Source: an uncultured Chitinophaga sp. (GTDB lineage: Bacteria; Bacteroidota; Bacteroidia; Chitinophagales; Chitinophagaceae). Taken from it: a stretch of 64,000 nt of DNA. Positions 52,135-61,140 of this stretch are shown here, piece by piece; the first letter of the stretch is position 1, and each line of letters opens with the position of its first letter. The position numbers were made by a program, and so were the translations under genes. The notes beneath the pieces are model-generated. The model was not told the origin of the DNA. It did not search any database and saw nothing but the letters and a program-made list of their open reading frames with translations. The stretch covers positions 62,001 through 126,000 of the forward strand of contig NZ_CAMLHC010000015.1 of the NCBI RefSeq assembly GCF_946479755.1, written 5' to 3'.

Positions 52135-53778
52135 CTATTTCTTACGTACAAACCGCAGCTCCAGCAGGTTCATTCCATTATTATATAAACCGGACACATG
52201 AGGCTGTACCAGTCGCATAGCCTGATCATAAAACAACGGTACTACCGGCGCGTCTGCGATAATCCGGCGGTCCATCTCCTGGTAAAGCAGGTATCGCAGG
52301 CTGTCATTGTTTTCCTCCAGCGCCTGCTCATACAGCTTGTCGAAGGCCGTGCTGGCGTAGCGGGTATAGTTAGGCGGCGCAGGGTTCCGGCTGTAGAACA
52401 TCGCCAGGTAGCTCTCCGCATCCGGATAGTCGGCGATCCAGCTGCCACGGAAAAAGAGGGCCTGCGATTTGGCCGTTTGCTCCAGCAACAAACTTTTCTG
52501 CACCACCTCCACCTGTATACGGATACCGATCTCCTGCAACTGGTTGGCTACATAATCGGCCATGTCCGCATAGATGGGAATCGATAATAACTTAATGACC
52601 GGCAGCCCCTTGCCGCCGGGAAAGCCGGCCTCAGCGAGCAACTGCCGTGCTTTACCCGGATCGTAGGTGTATCCTTTCACCTGCGCGGTATCAAACGACG
52701 GCAGTCCCGCGGGTACGAATCCGGCTGACGCCGGCGTTCCTTTTCCGTTGCGCAGGTAGGTGATCATTTTCGTACGGTCGAACCCGTAGTTGATGGCCTG
52801 CCGTACTTTTTTTATCCGTACCGGCGCATTTTTTACCAGCGCGTTGTTACTGTCTACCAGAAAACCCAGGTATTCTGTATTAAGGAAAGGCTTCTTATCG
52901 AGCACCATTTTATCGCTCCACTCCTGCTTCAGCACGCCCTGTTTAGTGAGTATTTCATCTTTAAAGGACGCATCGATATCATTGATAAAATCCAGCTGCC
53001 CCTGTCGGAACAACAGGAACTCAGAAGCTTTGCTGTCGAGGAAGCTGATCTGCACAGCATCGAGATACGGCAGTCGGGTTCCCTTTGCATCACGTTCAAA
53101 ATAATTCGGGTTACGGTGGAAGACCAGCCCCTGGCCTTCATCCCAGAAAAAGAATTTAAACGGCCCGGTGCCACAGGGATGGCTCCGGAAATCTTTCCCG
53201 TATTTCTCCACTGCCTCATGAGGCACTACTGAACAATATTGCATGCTCAGGATGCCCAGTATGGGATGGAACGGTCTTACCAGCGTCAGTTGAAAGGTGG
53301 AGTCGTTCAGGGCGCGAAAGCCGCTGTCTGCCGCTATACGCCCGTTGAAGATCCACGCGCCCGGAGACGCCGTGGCCGGATCGGTGATGCGTTGCAGGCT
53401 GTACACCACGTCCTGTGCTGTCATCCGCCGCCCTTTGCCGCCAGGGAAAATATCATTGTCATGAAAATAAACGTCTGTCCGCAGGTCGAAGGTATAAGTG
53501 CGGTGATCGGCCGACACCTGCCACCCTTTGGCCAGAGAAGGACGGATGGCCAGGTTTGTATCGGGCGCCACCAACGTATTATATAACTGGCTTACCGCCC
53601 AGATGACCGCCTGACTTTTGGCAAAGGCAGGGTCCAGGCTGCTGATCCCTTCTGTCTGATTATACCGGAACACCTGCTGATCGTGGTTTTCCGCCTGTCC
53701 GCAGGAACCGAGCAGCAGGCTGCAGCCTCCCAGCAGGCAAAGAACAGATATAACCACCTGACAATAACATCTTTTCAT
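52135..53778 (-). CDS. Peptide-type ABC substrate-binding lipoprotein (SBP_bac_5)
   Basis: A 547-residue solute-binding protein of the OppA/DppA class. The lipobox LLGSC places Cys26 as lipid-modified first residue. Family blocks: GISSLDPAFAKSQAVIWAVSQLYNTLV, PSLAKGWQVSADHRTYTFDLR, CGTGPFKF, and VRQAINYGFDRTKMITYLRNGKGTPASAGFVP. It binds oligopeptides or similar ligands in the periplasm. No permease or ATPase gene is adjacent, so it either serves a transporter encoded elsewhere or has a different role. It is divergent from an M1 peptidase gene, which fits peptide use. Confidence 0.92.
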   Translation of the reverse strand: MKRCYCQVVISVLCLLGGCSLLLGSCGQAENHDQQVFRYNQTEGISSLDPAFAKSQAVIWAVSQLYNTLVAPDTNLAIRPSLAKGWQVSADHRTYTFDLRTDVYFHDNDIFPGGKGRRMTAQDVVYSLQRITDPATASPGAWIFNGRIAADSGFRALNDSTFQLTLVRPFHPILGILSMQYCSVVPHEAVEKYGKDFRSHPCGTGPFKFFFWDEGQGLVFHRNPNYFERDAKGTRLPYLDAVQISFLDSKASEFLLFRQGQLDFINDIDASFKDEILTKQGVLKQEWSDKMVLDKKPFLNTEYLGFLVDSNNALVKNAPVRIKKVRQAINYGFDRTKMITYLRNGKGTPASAGFVPAGLPSFDTAQVKGYTYDPGKARQLLAEAGFPGGKGLPVIKLLSIPIYADMADYVANQLQEIGIRIQVEVVQKSLLLEQTAKSQALFFRGSWIADYPDAESYLAMFYSRNPAPPNYTRYASTAFDKLYEQALEENNDSLRYLLYQEMDRRIIADAPVVPLFYDQAMRLVQPHVSGLYNNGMNLLELRFVRKK

Positions 53779-53823
53779 TTGGCAGTAAATTAATATCTTT
53801 CCGAATAAAATAGCTCATTAATT

Positions 53824-55473
53824 ATGCGTGGCATTACCATGTTTTGTATGGCACTGCTGACAGCCGGTACCGTCAGCGCCCAGCAACAATTCACCAAAGC
53901 AGATACGTTACGGGGCTCTATCACAAAAGAAAGAGCCTGGTGGGACGTGACCTCCTATGACCTCCATGTACAGGTGCACCTGGAAGACAGCACCTTCAGC
54001 GGTTTCAATACAATTACCTATAAAGTGCTGAAACCGGATACGGTGATGCAGATAGACCTGCAGGTACCGATGGTGATCGACAGCATCTTGCAGGACAAAC
54101 AGTCGCTGACCTTTACCCGCAACGGTAACGCCTGGCTGGTGAGAATGAAATCCCAGCAGGTAAAAGACAAAACCAAGCATCTCACGGTATTCTATAGCGG
54201 CAAACCGCATAAGGCTAAAAACGCTCCCTGGGATGGCGGCGTGGTATGGGCACGGGATGAACAGCAGCGCCCGTGGATCGCAACTGCAGTGCAGCACTTC
54301 GGTGCCAGCGCCTGGTGGCCCAACAAAGACCATCAGAGCGACGAGCCGGAGAATATGAGCATCCACGTGACCGTGCCGGCGGAAATGACCGACATCTCGA
54401 ACGGACGGCTGAAGAAAAAAACAGACAACCCCGACGGGACCGTTACCTTTACCTGGTATGTCAGCAATCCGATTAACAACTATGATGTGGCCCTCAATAT
54501 AGGACACTACAGCGAAATAAAAGATACGTACTCCGGCGAAGGTGGTAAACTGGACCTGAGCTACTGGGTGCTGGACTACAACGTGGACAAGGCGAAAGAA
54601 CATTTTAAAGTAGTGAAACCTATGCTCAAATGTTTTGAGTACTGGTTTGGCAAATATCCCTTCTACAAAGACTCCTACAAACTGGTGGAAACACCATTCC
54701 TGGGGATGGAACACCAGAGCGCTGTTGCTTATGGCAACAAATTCAAGATGGGCTATATGGGCCGGGACCTCTCCGGCACCGGCTGGGGCCTTAAATGGGA
54801 TTTCCTGATCATCCATGAAAGCGGCCATGAATGGTTTGGCAACAGCATCACCAGCAAAGACATCGCCGATATGTGGATACACGAGTCTTTCACCAACTAC
54901 TCCGAAACATTGTTCACCCAATGCCAGTACGGTATGAAAGCCGGCGAGGAATATGTGGCCGGTATCCGCCAGATCATTAAAAATGATGTTCCGATCATCG
55001 GACCTTATGGTGTTAATACAGAAGGCAGTGCCGACATGTACCCCAAAGGCGCCAATATGATCCACAATATCCGGCTGATCATGAACAACGATGAAGCTTT
55101 CCGCCAGATGCTGAGAGGCCTGAATAAAACATTCTATCACAAAACGGTAACCACCCAGGAAGTGGAGCGGTTTATGAGTAACGCCGCCGGCTTCGACCTG
55201 GGCCGTGTTTTCGACCAGTACCTGCGGGACACGATCATTCCTACGCTGGAGTATCGGATCATCGGTCAACAGGTACAATATCGCTGGATCAACTGCGTGA
55301 AGGATTTTAATATGCCCGTGCGCGTTAAGCTGAGCGAGAACGGATATAAATTGATCTATCCCGCTACCAGCTGGCGTACCGCCAGCATCACCCTGCCCGA
55401 CCCAAATCAGTTTGAAGTGGACAAAGGGTTTTATATCCATGTAAAGAAAAGAGAGGCCACAGATAATAAATAG
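53824..55473 (+). CDS. M1-family zinc metallopeptidase, secreted
   Basis: A 549-residue aminopeptidase-type enzyme of family M1. A signal peptide (ending about residue 20, VSA-QQQ) sends it to the periplasm. N-terminal beta domain to about 250; catalytic domain with FLGMEHQSAV (GAMEN-like exopeptidase loop) and HESGHEWFGN (331-340), zinc ligands His331, His335 and Glu354 (in WIHESF), the exact HEXXH-x18-E spacing. It probably trims peptides in the periplasm. Divergent to the SBP gene with 45 bp between; a strong bidirectional terminator follows. Confidence 0.95.
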   Translation: MRGITMFCMALLTAGTVSAQQQFTKADTLRGSITKERAWWDVTSYDLHVQVHLEDSTFSGFNTITYKVLKPDTVMQIDLQVPMVIDSILQDKQSLTFTRNGNAWLVRMKSQQVKDKTKHLTVFYSGKPHKAKNAPWDGGVVWARDEQQRPWIATAVQHFGASAWWPNKDHQSDEPENMSIHVTVPAEMTDISNGRLKKKTDNPDGTVTFTWYVSNPINNYDVALNIGHYSEIKDTYSGEGGKLDLSYWVLDYNVDKAKEHFKVVKPMLKCFEYWFGKYPFYKDSYKLVETPFLGMEHQSAVAYGNKFKMGYMGRDLSGTGWGLKWDFLIIHESGHEWFGNSITSKDIADMWIHESFTNYSETLFTQCQYGMKAGEEYVAGIRQIIKNDVPIIGPYGVNTEGSADMYPKGANMIHNIRLIMNNDEAFRQMLRGLNKTFYHKTVTTQEVERFMSNAAGFDLGRVFDQYLRDTIIPTLEYRIIGQQVQYRWINCVKDFNMPVRVKLSENGYKLIYPATSWRTASITLPDPNQFEVDKGFYIHVKKREATDNK

Positions 55474-55500
55474 TGGGAGAAATACGCTGTCTGTCATATA

Positions 55501-55541
55501 AAAGCAAAGCGGGTAACATAGTATGTTACCCGCTTTGCTTT
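55501..55541. terminator. Bidirectional terminator after M1 gene
   Basis: Perfect 20-bp arms (55501-55520 and 55522-55541) around a single base, A-rich left and T-rich right, between convergent genes. Confidence 0.9.
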
Positions 55542-55556
55542 AGGTAGATGTATACC

Positions 55557-56216
55557 TTACTTCTTTAATAATTTAAACGCGTGTCCGCTGCTGTTATGCA
55601 GATACCCGTAGGCGGTCCATAATACGGCCAGCGGTTCTATGCTGCGGCTCATTTCTATGTGCCCCATGTCTGCCACATCTTTCCAGCCGAACTCATTGAG
55701 CAGGTCTATGACGGTTTGTTTTGCTTCGGGGTGGTTTCCGGCGATGAACATAGTGGGGGAACCTTCGGTAAAATCGGGGGAAAGCATGTGCTGGTATCCG
55801 ATACAGCTGAGGGCTTTTACTACCCTGGCATCCGGAGGAAGCCAGGCCTGTATCTGTTCACCGGCGGAGTTGGTATGTCCGATCAGCAGGTTAAGGCGGC
55901 CGTGTTCATCAGGGCCTTTACCATCTACGGGATTGGTCACATCTACAACGGTTTTGCCTTTGAAGTTCCATATACCGGCAGCTTCGATGGCTTTTTTGGT
56001 ACCGGGCCAGCTGGTGCAGATGATAATCAGTTCCCCGAATTCGGCAGCCTGGCGGAAGGTACCGGCAGCGGCCTGTTGCCCCTGTTGCCGGATCCATTGC
56101 TGTAATCCCTCCCTGGCGGGGTTGCGGGTACCAATCGTAATATGGTGGCCCGTCTGAATAAGACCTTTGCCAAGCGTCAGTCCAACAGGACCACTGCCGA
56201 GGATACCGATTCTCAT
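55557..56216 (-). CDS. NADPH-dependent F420 reductase-like oxidoreductase
   Basis: A 219-residue Rossmann protein of the F420-dependent NADP reductase/pyrroline-5-carboxylate-reductase-like group. MRIGILGSGPVGLTLGKGLIQTGHHITIGTRNP contains the dinucleotide motif (GxGxxG) and an Arg that favours NADPH; KTVVDVTNPVDG follows at about 90-100. It is unlikely that this organism has F420, so the partner is probably another flavin or small molecule. The gene is single and has no clear functional link to its neighbours. Confidence 0.85.
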   Translation of the reverse strand: MRIGILGSGPVGLTLGKGLIQTGHHITIGTRNPAREGLQQWIRQQGQQAAAGTFRQAAEFGELIIICTSWPGTKKAIEAAGIWNFKGKTVVDVTNPVDGKGPDEHGRLNLLIGHTNSAGEQIQAWLPPDARVVKALSCIGYQHMLSPDFTEGSPTMFIAGNHPEAKQTVIDLLNEFGWKDVADMGHIEMSRSIEPLAVLWTAYGYLHNSSGHAFKLLKK

Positions 56217-56261
56217 GACCGCGGGAGTATTTGTTGAACTATGAAGTTAACTCATTTGCGC

Positions 56262-56307
56262 ATTAATTAAAATGCCATGAAAGGGATTTCATGGCATTTT
56301 AATTAAT
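56262..56307 (-). terminator. Terminator after mqnA
   Basis: Perfect 21-bp arms (56262-56282 and 56287-56307) with a GGGA loop. The AT-rich ends provide U-tracts. It lies 15 bp beyond the mqnA stop on the minus strand. Confidence 0.88.
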
Positions 56308-56321
56308 CAGATAAGCTGTCC

Positions 56322-57071
56322 TTAAATTCCCAGGTCCCGGATATAGGACAGGAATTTCTGCATGCCCTGGCGTTTGGCCGGGGTGATCGGATAGCTGAGG
56401 TTATGCACGTAATAAGTGGTAAGGTCGTACAGATCGTACGGGTTTTCCGCTACTACGGCAGGAATATTTTTGATGCCAATGCTGGTGGCGTCATTGAACT
56501 GTTGTATGAAATCCTCCGGCAGCTGTTTGTTGCTGATCCATGCCGCAAAGAGGAAAGGCAGGCTGGTAAAGCGCATCCATTGTTCGGCGAGGTCAAAAAT
56601 AAAAGGAGACACTTTACGTTGCGCCAGGGCGCGGTCGCCAATGACGAGTCCGGCGTCGGTACCTTTGATTTTGTCCTCATAGTCGCCGGTGGTGGGCACC
56701 AGCTCCACGTCCAGCTTCCAGTGTTCTTTTACCAGTATTTTCAGCAGGGCTACAGAGGTACGGCTCTGGTAGTCCAGGTAGATCCGTTTAATTTCGTTCA
56801 GGGGCACATCGCTGTAGAGGCATACGGAGGCCACCGGGCCTTCTGCGCCAATACCGTAGTCCGCTATAATATGGTGTTCGTTCAGTTTAGGGATAATAGC
56901 CACCGGCACAAGGGCCACATCTACCTCACCATCTATCAGCTGCTGGGCGATTTTAGCAGGATAATCCACTGACAATTCCATCTGTTCCATTACCGGATGA
57001 TTCCTGAATCCGTATAATAAAGGCTTCGTATTCAAATAACTTACAGCCGCAACTTTTACTTTCCGTTCCAA
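56322..57071 (-). CDS. mqnA: Chorismate dehydratase MqnA, menaquinone synthesis
   Basis: A 249-residue periplasmic-binding-fold enzyme that dehydrates chorismate to 3-enolpyruvyl-benzoate, the entry into the futalosine pathway of menaquinone. KVAAVSYLNTKPLLYGF at the start is the family signature, then VDVALVPVAIIPKL, IYLDYQSRTSVALLKILV and GLVIGDRAL. The best start is the TTG at 57071, giving MERKVKVAAVSYLNT; no ATG is found at a suitable place and TACTTTTG, a perfect -7 box, lies just upstream of the TTG. The frame itself runs further upstream but would overlap purB. Other mqn genes are not in the window. Confidence 0.9.
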   Translation of the reverse strand: MERKVKVAAVSYLNTKPLLYGFRNHPVMEQMELSVDYPAKIAQQLIDGEVDVALVPVAIIPKLNEHHIIADYGIGAEGPVASVCLYSDVPLNEIKRIYLDYQSRTSVALLKILVKEHWKLDVELVPTTGDYEDKIKGTDAGLVIGDRALAQRKVSPFIFDLAEQWMRFTSLPFLFAAWISNKQLPEDFIQQFNDATSIGIKNIPAVVAENPYDLYDLTTYYVHNLSYPITPAKRQGMQKFLSYIRDLGI

Positions 57072-57212
57072 TTTCAGTAATTTTGAAGCTGCAAAAGTAA
57101 CTAAATCCCGGATAACAAGTTCCAAATCCTCAATTCCCCCTGAAAACAGGTGGTAAAGGCGGACTTGTTTTTCCCGCAGGCTTTTTTGTAAAAACTGGAA
57201 TACATATATATT

Positions 57213-58550
57213 ATGCAACTACAACCATTAACTGCCATTTCCCCGCTGGATGGGCGCTATCGTAAGCAACTGGACGAGCTTGCGGGCTATTTTTCCGAAT
57301 TTGCGTTGATCCGTTACCGTGTGATGGTAGAGGTGGAATATTTTATTGCGCTGTCTGAACAGAAGCTGTTTACCTTGCCCAAGGCCAAATACGCTTCCCT
57401 GCGCAAAATCTACCAGGAGTTTACCATTGAGCATGCGCAGCTGATCAAAGACACCGAGAAAATCACCAACCACGACGTGAAGGCAGTGGAGTACTTCCTG
57501 AAAAATGAGCTGAAGAACCTCGGCCTGGAAGACAAGCTGGAGTGGGTACACTTTGGCCTGACCTCCCAGGACGTGAACAACACCGCTACCCCGCTGTTGT
57601 GGAAAGACGCCGTTGAACATGTGTACATGCCTGCACTGGCCAACCTGGTCCTGGCTCTCAGAAAGCTGGGCGAATCCTGGATGAAAGTGCCTATGCTGGC
57701 CCGTACCCACGGTCAACCCGCCTCTCCTACCATCCTGGGCAAGGAAATACTGGTGTTTGTAGAACGCCTCGAAGGACAAATCAAACTGCTGGGCGAAGTT
57801 CCGTTCGCTGCCAAATTCGGCGGCGCTACCGGAAATTTCAATGCTCACAACGTGGCTTTCCCTAAAATCAACTGGGAAAAATTCGGGGAGAAATTTGTGA
57901 ACAATACCCTCGGCCTGCAAAGGATGAAGTATACTACCCAGATTGAACACTATGATAACATCGCCGCCCAGTTTGATGCCCTCAAACGGGTGAACAATAT
58001 CCTGATCGACTTCTGCCGCGACGTGTGGACTTACATCTCCATGGATTATTTCAAACAGAAAATCAAAAAGAATGAAGTAGGTTCCTCTGCGATGCCGCAC
58101 AAAGTAAACCCGATCGATTTCGAGAACGCAGAAGGCAACCTCGGTATCGCCAATGCCGTGTTCGAGCACCTGAGCGCCAAACTGCCGATTTCCCGCTTAC
58201 AGCGCGATCTCACCGACTCCACGGTGCTCCGCAACGTAGGCGTGCCTTTCGGCCATACACTGCTGGCCACCAAGTCTATTCAGAAAGGATTGGATAAACT
58301 GATCCTCAATGAAGCCAAGCTGAAGGAAGACCTGGAAAACAACTGGGCCGTGGTAGCAGAAGCTATCCAGACGGTATTGCGCCGTGAGAACTACCCGCAG
58401 CCATATGAAGCATTGAAAGAGCTGACCCGTGGCGGTGAACATATCACCCAGAAGAGCATGCATAAATTCATCGATGGTCTGAAAATCAGCGCGGCACTGA
58501 AGAAGGAACTGAAAGCCATTACGCCGCATAACTACACCGGCCTCTGGTAA
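57213..58550 (+). CDS. purB: Adenylosuccinate lyase
   Basis: A 445-residue enzyme of the fumarase/aspartase superfamily acting twice in purine synthesis (SAICAR to AICAR, adenylosuccinate to AMP). The start LTAISPLDGRYRKQLDEL, the middle WVHFGLTSQDVNNTA and RTHGQPASPTILGKE, and the signature loop GSSAMPHKVNPIDFEN (about 291-306) are all of PurB type, close to the gammaproteobacterial-like long form. It is divergent from mqnA, with about 140 bp between the start codons. Confidence 0.97.
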   Translation: MQLQPLTAISPLDGRYRKQLDELAGYFSEFALIRYRVMVEVEYFIALSEQKLFTLPKAKYASLRKIYQEFTIEHAQLIKDTEKITNHDVKAVEYFLKNELKNLGLEDKLEWVHFGLTSQDVNNTATPLLWKDAVEHVYMPALANLVLALRKLGESWMKVPMLARTHGQPASPTILGKEILVFVERLEGQIKLLGEVPFAAKFGGATGNFNAHNVAFPKINWEKFGEKFVNNTLGLQRMKYTTQIEHYDNIAAQFDALKRVNNILIDFCRDVWTYISMDYFKQKIKKNEVGSSAMPHKVNPIDFENAEGNLGIANAVFEHLSAKLPISRLQRDLTDSTVLRNVGVPFGHTLLATKSIQKGLDKLILNEAKLKEDLENNWAVVAEAIQTVLRRENYPQPYEALKELTRGGEHITQKSMHKFIDGLKISAALKKELKAITPHNYTGLW

Positions 58551-58556
58551 AAATAG

Positions 58557-58600
58557 TTTAGGGATTTTTTGATTGAATGATCAGTCAAAAAATCCCTAAA
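58557..58600 (+). terminator. Hairpin after purB
   Basis: 16-bp perfect arms TTTAGGGATTTTTTGA (58557-58572) and its complement (58585-58600) with a 12-nt loop, 6 bp past the stop. There is no T-run after the stem, but the structure is strong. Confidence 0.75.
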
Positions 58601-58632
58601 TCAATATGACTCCCGAAAGCGTTAAGACAGCT

Positions 58633-58956
58633 TTACTGTCTTATTTCGATATTTTTCTCTGCGACCCTTCCGGCCACGGTTACACGGGCAATATATTCAC
58701 CGGCTGATAACCCGGTCAGACATACCAGTTGCCCCGCTGGCAGACTGTTTGGCGCAATAGGGATCATGCGCACAGGTGAGTGATGATTGTCGAAAATTGT
58801 CAGTAACAGGTTCTCTTCTCCTTCCACCGTTTCCATCTGCACAAAGAGACGTCCGCTATAAGGCTGCTCCTGGATGATCCTGCACGGTAAACTGTTGTTG
58901 ATCGCTACCGCTCCCACTGTCTGTTGAATAAATACCATCAAGCTCCATAAGTTCAT
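58633..58956 (-). CDS. Small hypothetical protein with sorting-domain-like C-terminus
   Basis: A 107-residue protein. The first 20 residues are moderately hydrophobic (LWSLMVFIQQTVGAVAI), a weak signal or membrane anchor. The remaining part, RLFVQMETVEGEENLLLTIF ... SAGEYIARVTVAGR, resembles the last domain of type IX-secreted proteins (T9SS type A sorting) or a DUF3244-like beta domain: a conserved L-SAGEYIARV piece is followed by a short final strand. No T9SS passenger domain is present. It may be a small exported protein. Confidence is limited because of size. Confidence 0.55.
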   Translation of the reverse strand: MNLWSLMVFIQQTVGAVAINNSLPCRIIQEQPYSGRLFVQMETVEGEENLLLTIFDNHHSPVRMIPIAPNSLPAGQLVCLTGLSAGEYIARVTVAGRVAEKNIEIRQ

Positions 58957-59295
58957 AATAATGATTTTTTATGATGAACAATACCTTCAAAGGTGTTGTA
59001 CGGAGTTTTTCCAGGGAGATGATTATGATAGCTGACCCGGTGTTAAACGGGTTTGTGATTACATCACAGGGGTCATTTTTTTTGCACGGCAAAGATATAA
59101 AATATCTTTTTATTAAACATAGATTATAAGTGTTTATTTTGTTAAGTATTGGTTAACGTAATACGTTGCTAAAACACGCCCAATGAGGATGACGCCGAGG
59201 TATATCCCTGAACTTCAACCTTCTGATTTTTTGCAATCGATATTTATCCCGCAGCATAAAATCCCCTTTGCCGCTGCATACCTTTACCCTCCCCC

Positions 59296-59643
59296 TCAGA
59301 ACACATCCCGCAGATGCAGCAGTTCATGCCCCGCTGCGGTAAACGTAACAGCAATGATATCAAAGCGGATTGCCTCCGGATAAAGGTGGAAATGCTCGAG
59401 GTAAGCTGCGGCCACCAGCTGTATATGTGCCTGTTTCCGGTGGTCCACCGCCTCCTCCGGCCAGCCGAAACGATCGCCGTTCCTGGCTTTGACTTCAATA
59501 AAAAAAACGGTACCGCCGTTTTCGGCAACGATATCAATCTCTTTTCTGCCGCATTTCCAATTGGTATGGCGGATAGTACAAAAGCGGCGCACATATGCCT
59601 GCGCGATCCTCTCGCCTTCCCGCCCTGTTTCCTGTGGGTGCAT
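59296..59643 (-). CDS. YraN/UPF0102 family endonuclease-like protein
   Basis: A 115-residue protein of the UPF0102 (YraN) family, a restriction-endonuclease-like fold. GREGERIAQAYVRR starts the domain; KEIDIVAENGGTVFFIEVKAR contains the D-(x)n-ExK catalytic pattern; RFDIIAV follows. The cell role is not settled; it is widely conserved and probably works in DNA processing. The ATG at 59643 was chosen since the longer frame would start with a TTG at 59667 and add residues unlike the family. Confidence 0.9.
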   Translation of the reverse strand: MHPQETGREGERIAQAYVRRFCTIRHTNWKCGRKEIDIVAENGGTVFFIEVKARNGDRFGWPEEAVDHRKQAHIQLVAAAYLEHFHLYPEAIRFDIIAVTFTAAGHELLHLRDVF

Positions 59644-59857
59644 CGGGGAAATTAGTTTAACAAACAATTCCCTTTAAGATACGTATTTCCGGCGTCAGTC
59701 GGTTGTTTTTCAACTATTTAGCGACGTGGGGCTTAAAAATCTGAATAATTTGACAGTAATTTGCACTTGGTTATCACCGCCCGCCGGCCGCAGCGTCACT
59801 GTTGCCAACACGGACGGAGCTCAAACCGTTAAAACCATAAACCCGTAAATCGTCTTT

Positions 59858-61063
59858 ATGAAATTATTCAGACTGGATGGAAAGATTCAGCATTATGCCT
59901 GGGGCGGATCTACTTACATCCCCGCTTTGCTGGGAATAGCCCCATCAGAAAAACCCAGTGCAGAATACTGGATGGGCGCACATCCGAGCGCACCTTCCGC
60001 TATTACCACCAGCAATGGTCCGGTGCCCATGAATGAACTGATACAGCAGGACCCCGCAGGCATCGTAGGACCACAGGTATGGCAACAGTTCCAGGAACTG
60101 CCCTACCTCTTTAAAATACTGGACGTAAAAGACATGCTGTCCATCCAGGTGCACCCCACCAAGGAAGAGGCAGAGAAAGGATTCGCCCGCGAAAACGCGG
60201 CCGGTATCCCGCTCAACGCACCTAACCGCAACTATAAGGACGCCAACCATAAACCGGAAATCATGGTGGCCCTCAGCGAATTCTGGCTGCTGCACGGTTT
60301 CCTGCCGGAAGATAAACTGCAACAGGTGCTGCTGGACACACCCGAATTCACCTCACTGGTAGGCATATACGAAAAAGAAGGATACTACGGTCTGTATAAA
60401 AGCGTGATGGAAATGCCACAGGCACTGGCCAACATTATCCTGCGCCCGCTGACTGACCGCCTTATACCGGACTACAAAGCCGGCAAACTGTCTAAATCAG
60501 ATCCGGCGTTCTGGGCCGCCCGTGCGGTACTCAACGATCCGAACGGCGCCGATAACCTCGACAGAGGCATCTTCTCCATTTACTTCTTCAACATCATGCA
60601 TGTGCAACCCGGGCAAGCCGTGTTCCAGGACGCAGGCATCCCGCACGCCTACCTCGAAGGCCAGAACGTAGAACTGATGGCCAATTCAGACAACGTGCTG
60701 CGCGGTGGACTTACCCCCAAACACATCGACGTGCCGGAACTGCTGAAGCATACCCGCTTTGAAGCGGTACACCCGAAAGTACTTGCTGGTGACAGCATCT
60801 CCGGCGGACTGGAAAAAATTTATCCTACACCGGCTCCTGACTTCGTCGTGAGCAAAATCAATATCAGCGCAGGACAGGTGTACACCTACACCGCCAAAGC
60901 CGCCGAAATCATGATCGTCATGAGCGGCGCAGCCACCATCAAAGGCTCCGATACGCTGGACCTCCACAAAGGTCAATGCGTAATGGCTGCCTACGGTGAA
61001 AGCTATGAGATCACCACCACCAGCAGCGTGGAAATATTTAAAGCGACTGTGCCGGTTAAATAA
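59858..61063 (+). CDS. manA: Mannose-6-phosphate isomerase, class I
   Basis: A 401-residue zinc enzyme that interconverts mannose 6-phosphate and fructose 6-phosphate. The start FRLDGKIQHYAWGGSTYIPALLG, EYWMGAHPSAPS, DMLSIQVHPTKEEA (with zinc ligands Gln and His), NYKDANHKPEIMVALSEFWLLHGF, and the C-terminal AGIPHAYLEGQNVELMANSDNVLRGGLTPKH block are diagnostic. It feeds GDP-mannose synthesis or mannose use. A single gene with a bidirectional terminator after it; about 190 bp before it are free of genes. Confidence 0.97.
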   Translation: MKLFRLDGKIQHYAWGGSTYIPALLGIAPSEKPSAEYWMGAHPSAPSAITTSNGPVPMNELIQQDPAGIVGPQVWQQFQELPYLFKILDVKDMLSIQVHPTKEEAEKGFARENAAGIPLNAPNRNYKDANHKPEIMVALSEFWLLHGFLPEDKLQQVLLDTPEFTSLVGIYEKEGYYGLYKSVMEMPQALANIILRPLTDRLIPDYKAGKLSKSDPAFWAARAVLNDPNGADNLDRGIFSIYFFNIMHVQPGQAVFQDAGIPHAYLEGQNVELMANSDNVLRGGLTPKHIDVPELLKHTRFEAVHPKVLAGDSISGGLEKIYPTPAPDFVVSKINISAGQVYTYTAKAAEIMIVMSGAATIKGSDTLDLHKGQCVMAAYGESYEITTTSSVEIFKATVPVK

Positions 61064-61080
61064 CCGTCACCCTGGCATAC

Positions 61081-61116
61081 AAAAAAAGCAGTGTAGCCTA
61101 TCTACACTGCTTTTTT
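61081..61116. terminator. Bidirectional terminator manA/quinone oxidoreductase
   Basis: AAAAAAGCAGTGTAG (61082-61096), loop CCTAT, and the perfect complement (61102-61116), T-rich downstream. Between convergent genes. Confidence 0.92.
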
Positions 61117-61140
61117 CTTTTTATGGTAACCAGCCAGTAA

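Noticed and set aside
53908..55497. 529-codon minus-strand frame
   Set aside because: Exactly antisense to the M1 peptidase gene with intact zinc motif; a long shadow frame caused by codon bias.
57072..57218. N-terminal extension of mqnA to 57218
   Set aside because: Would overlap the purB start, contains the -7 box, and does not resemble the family N-terminus.
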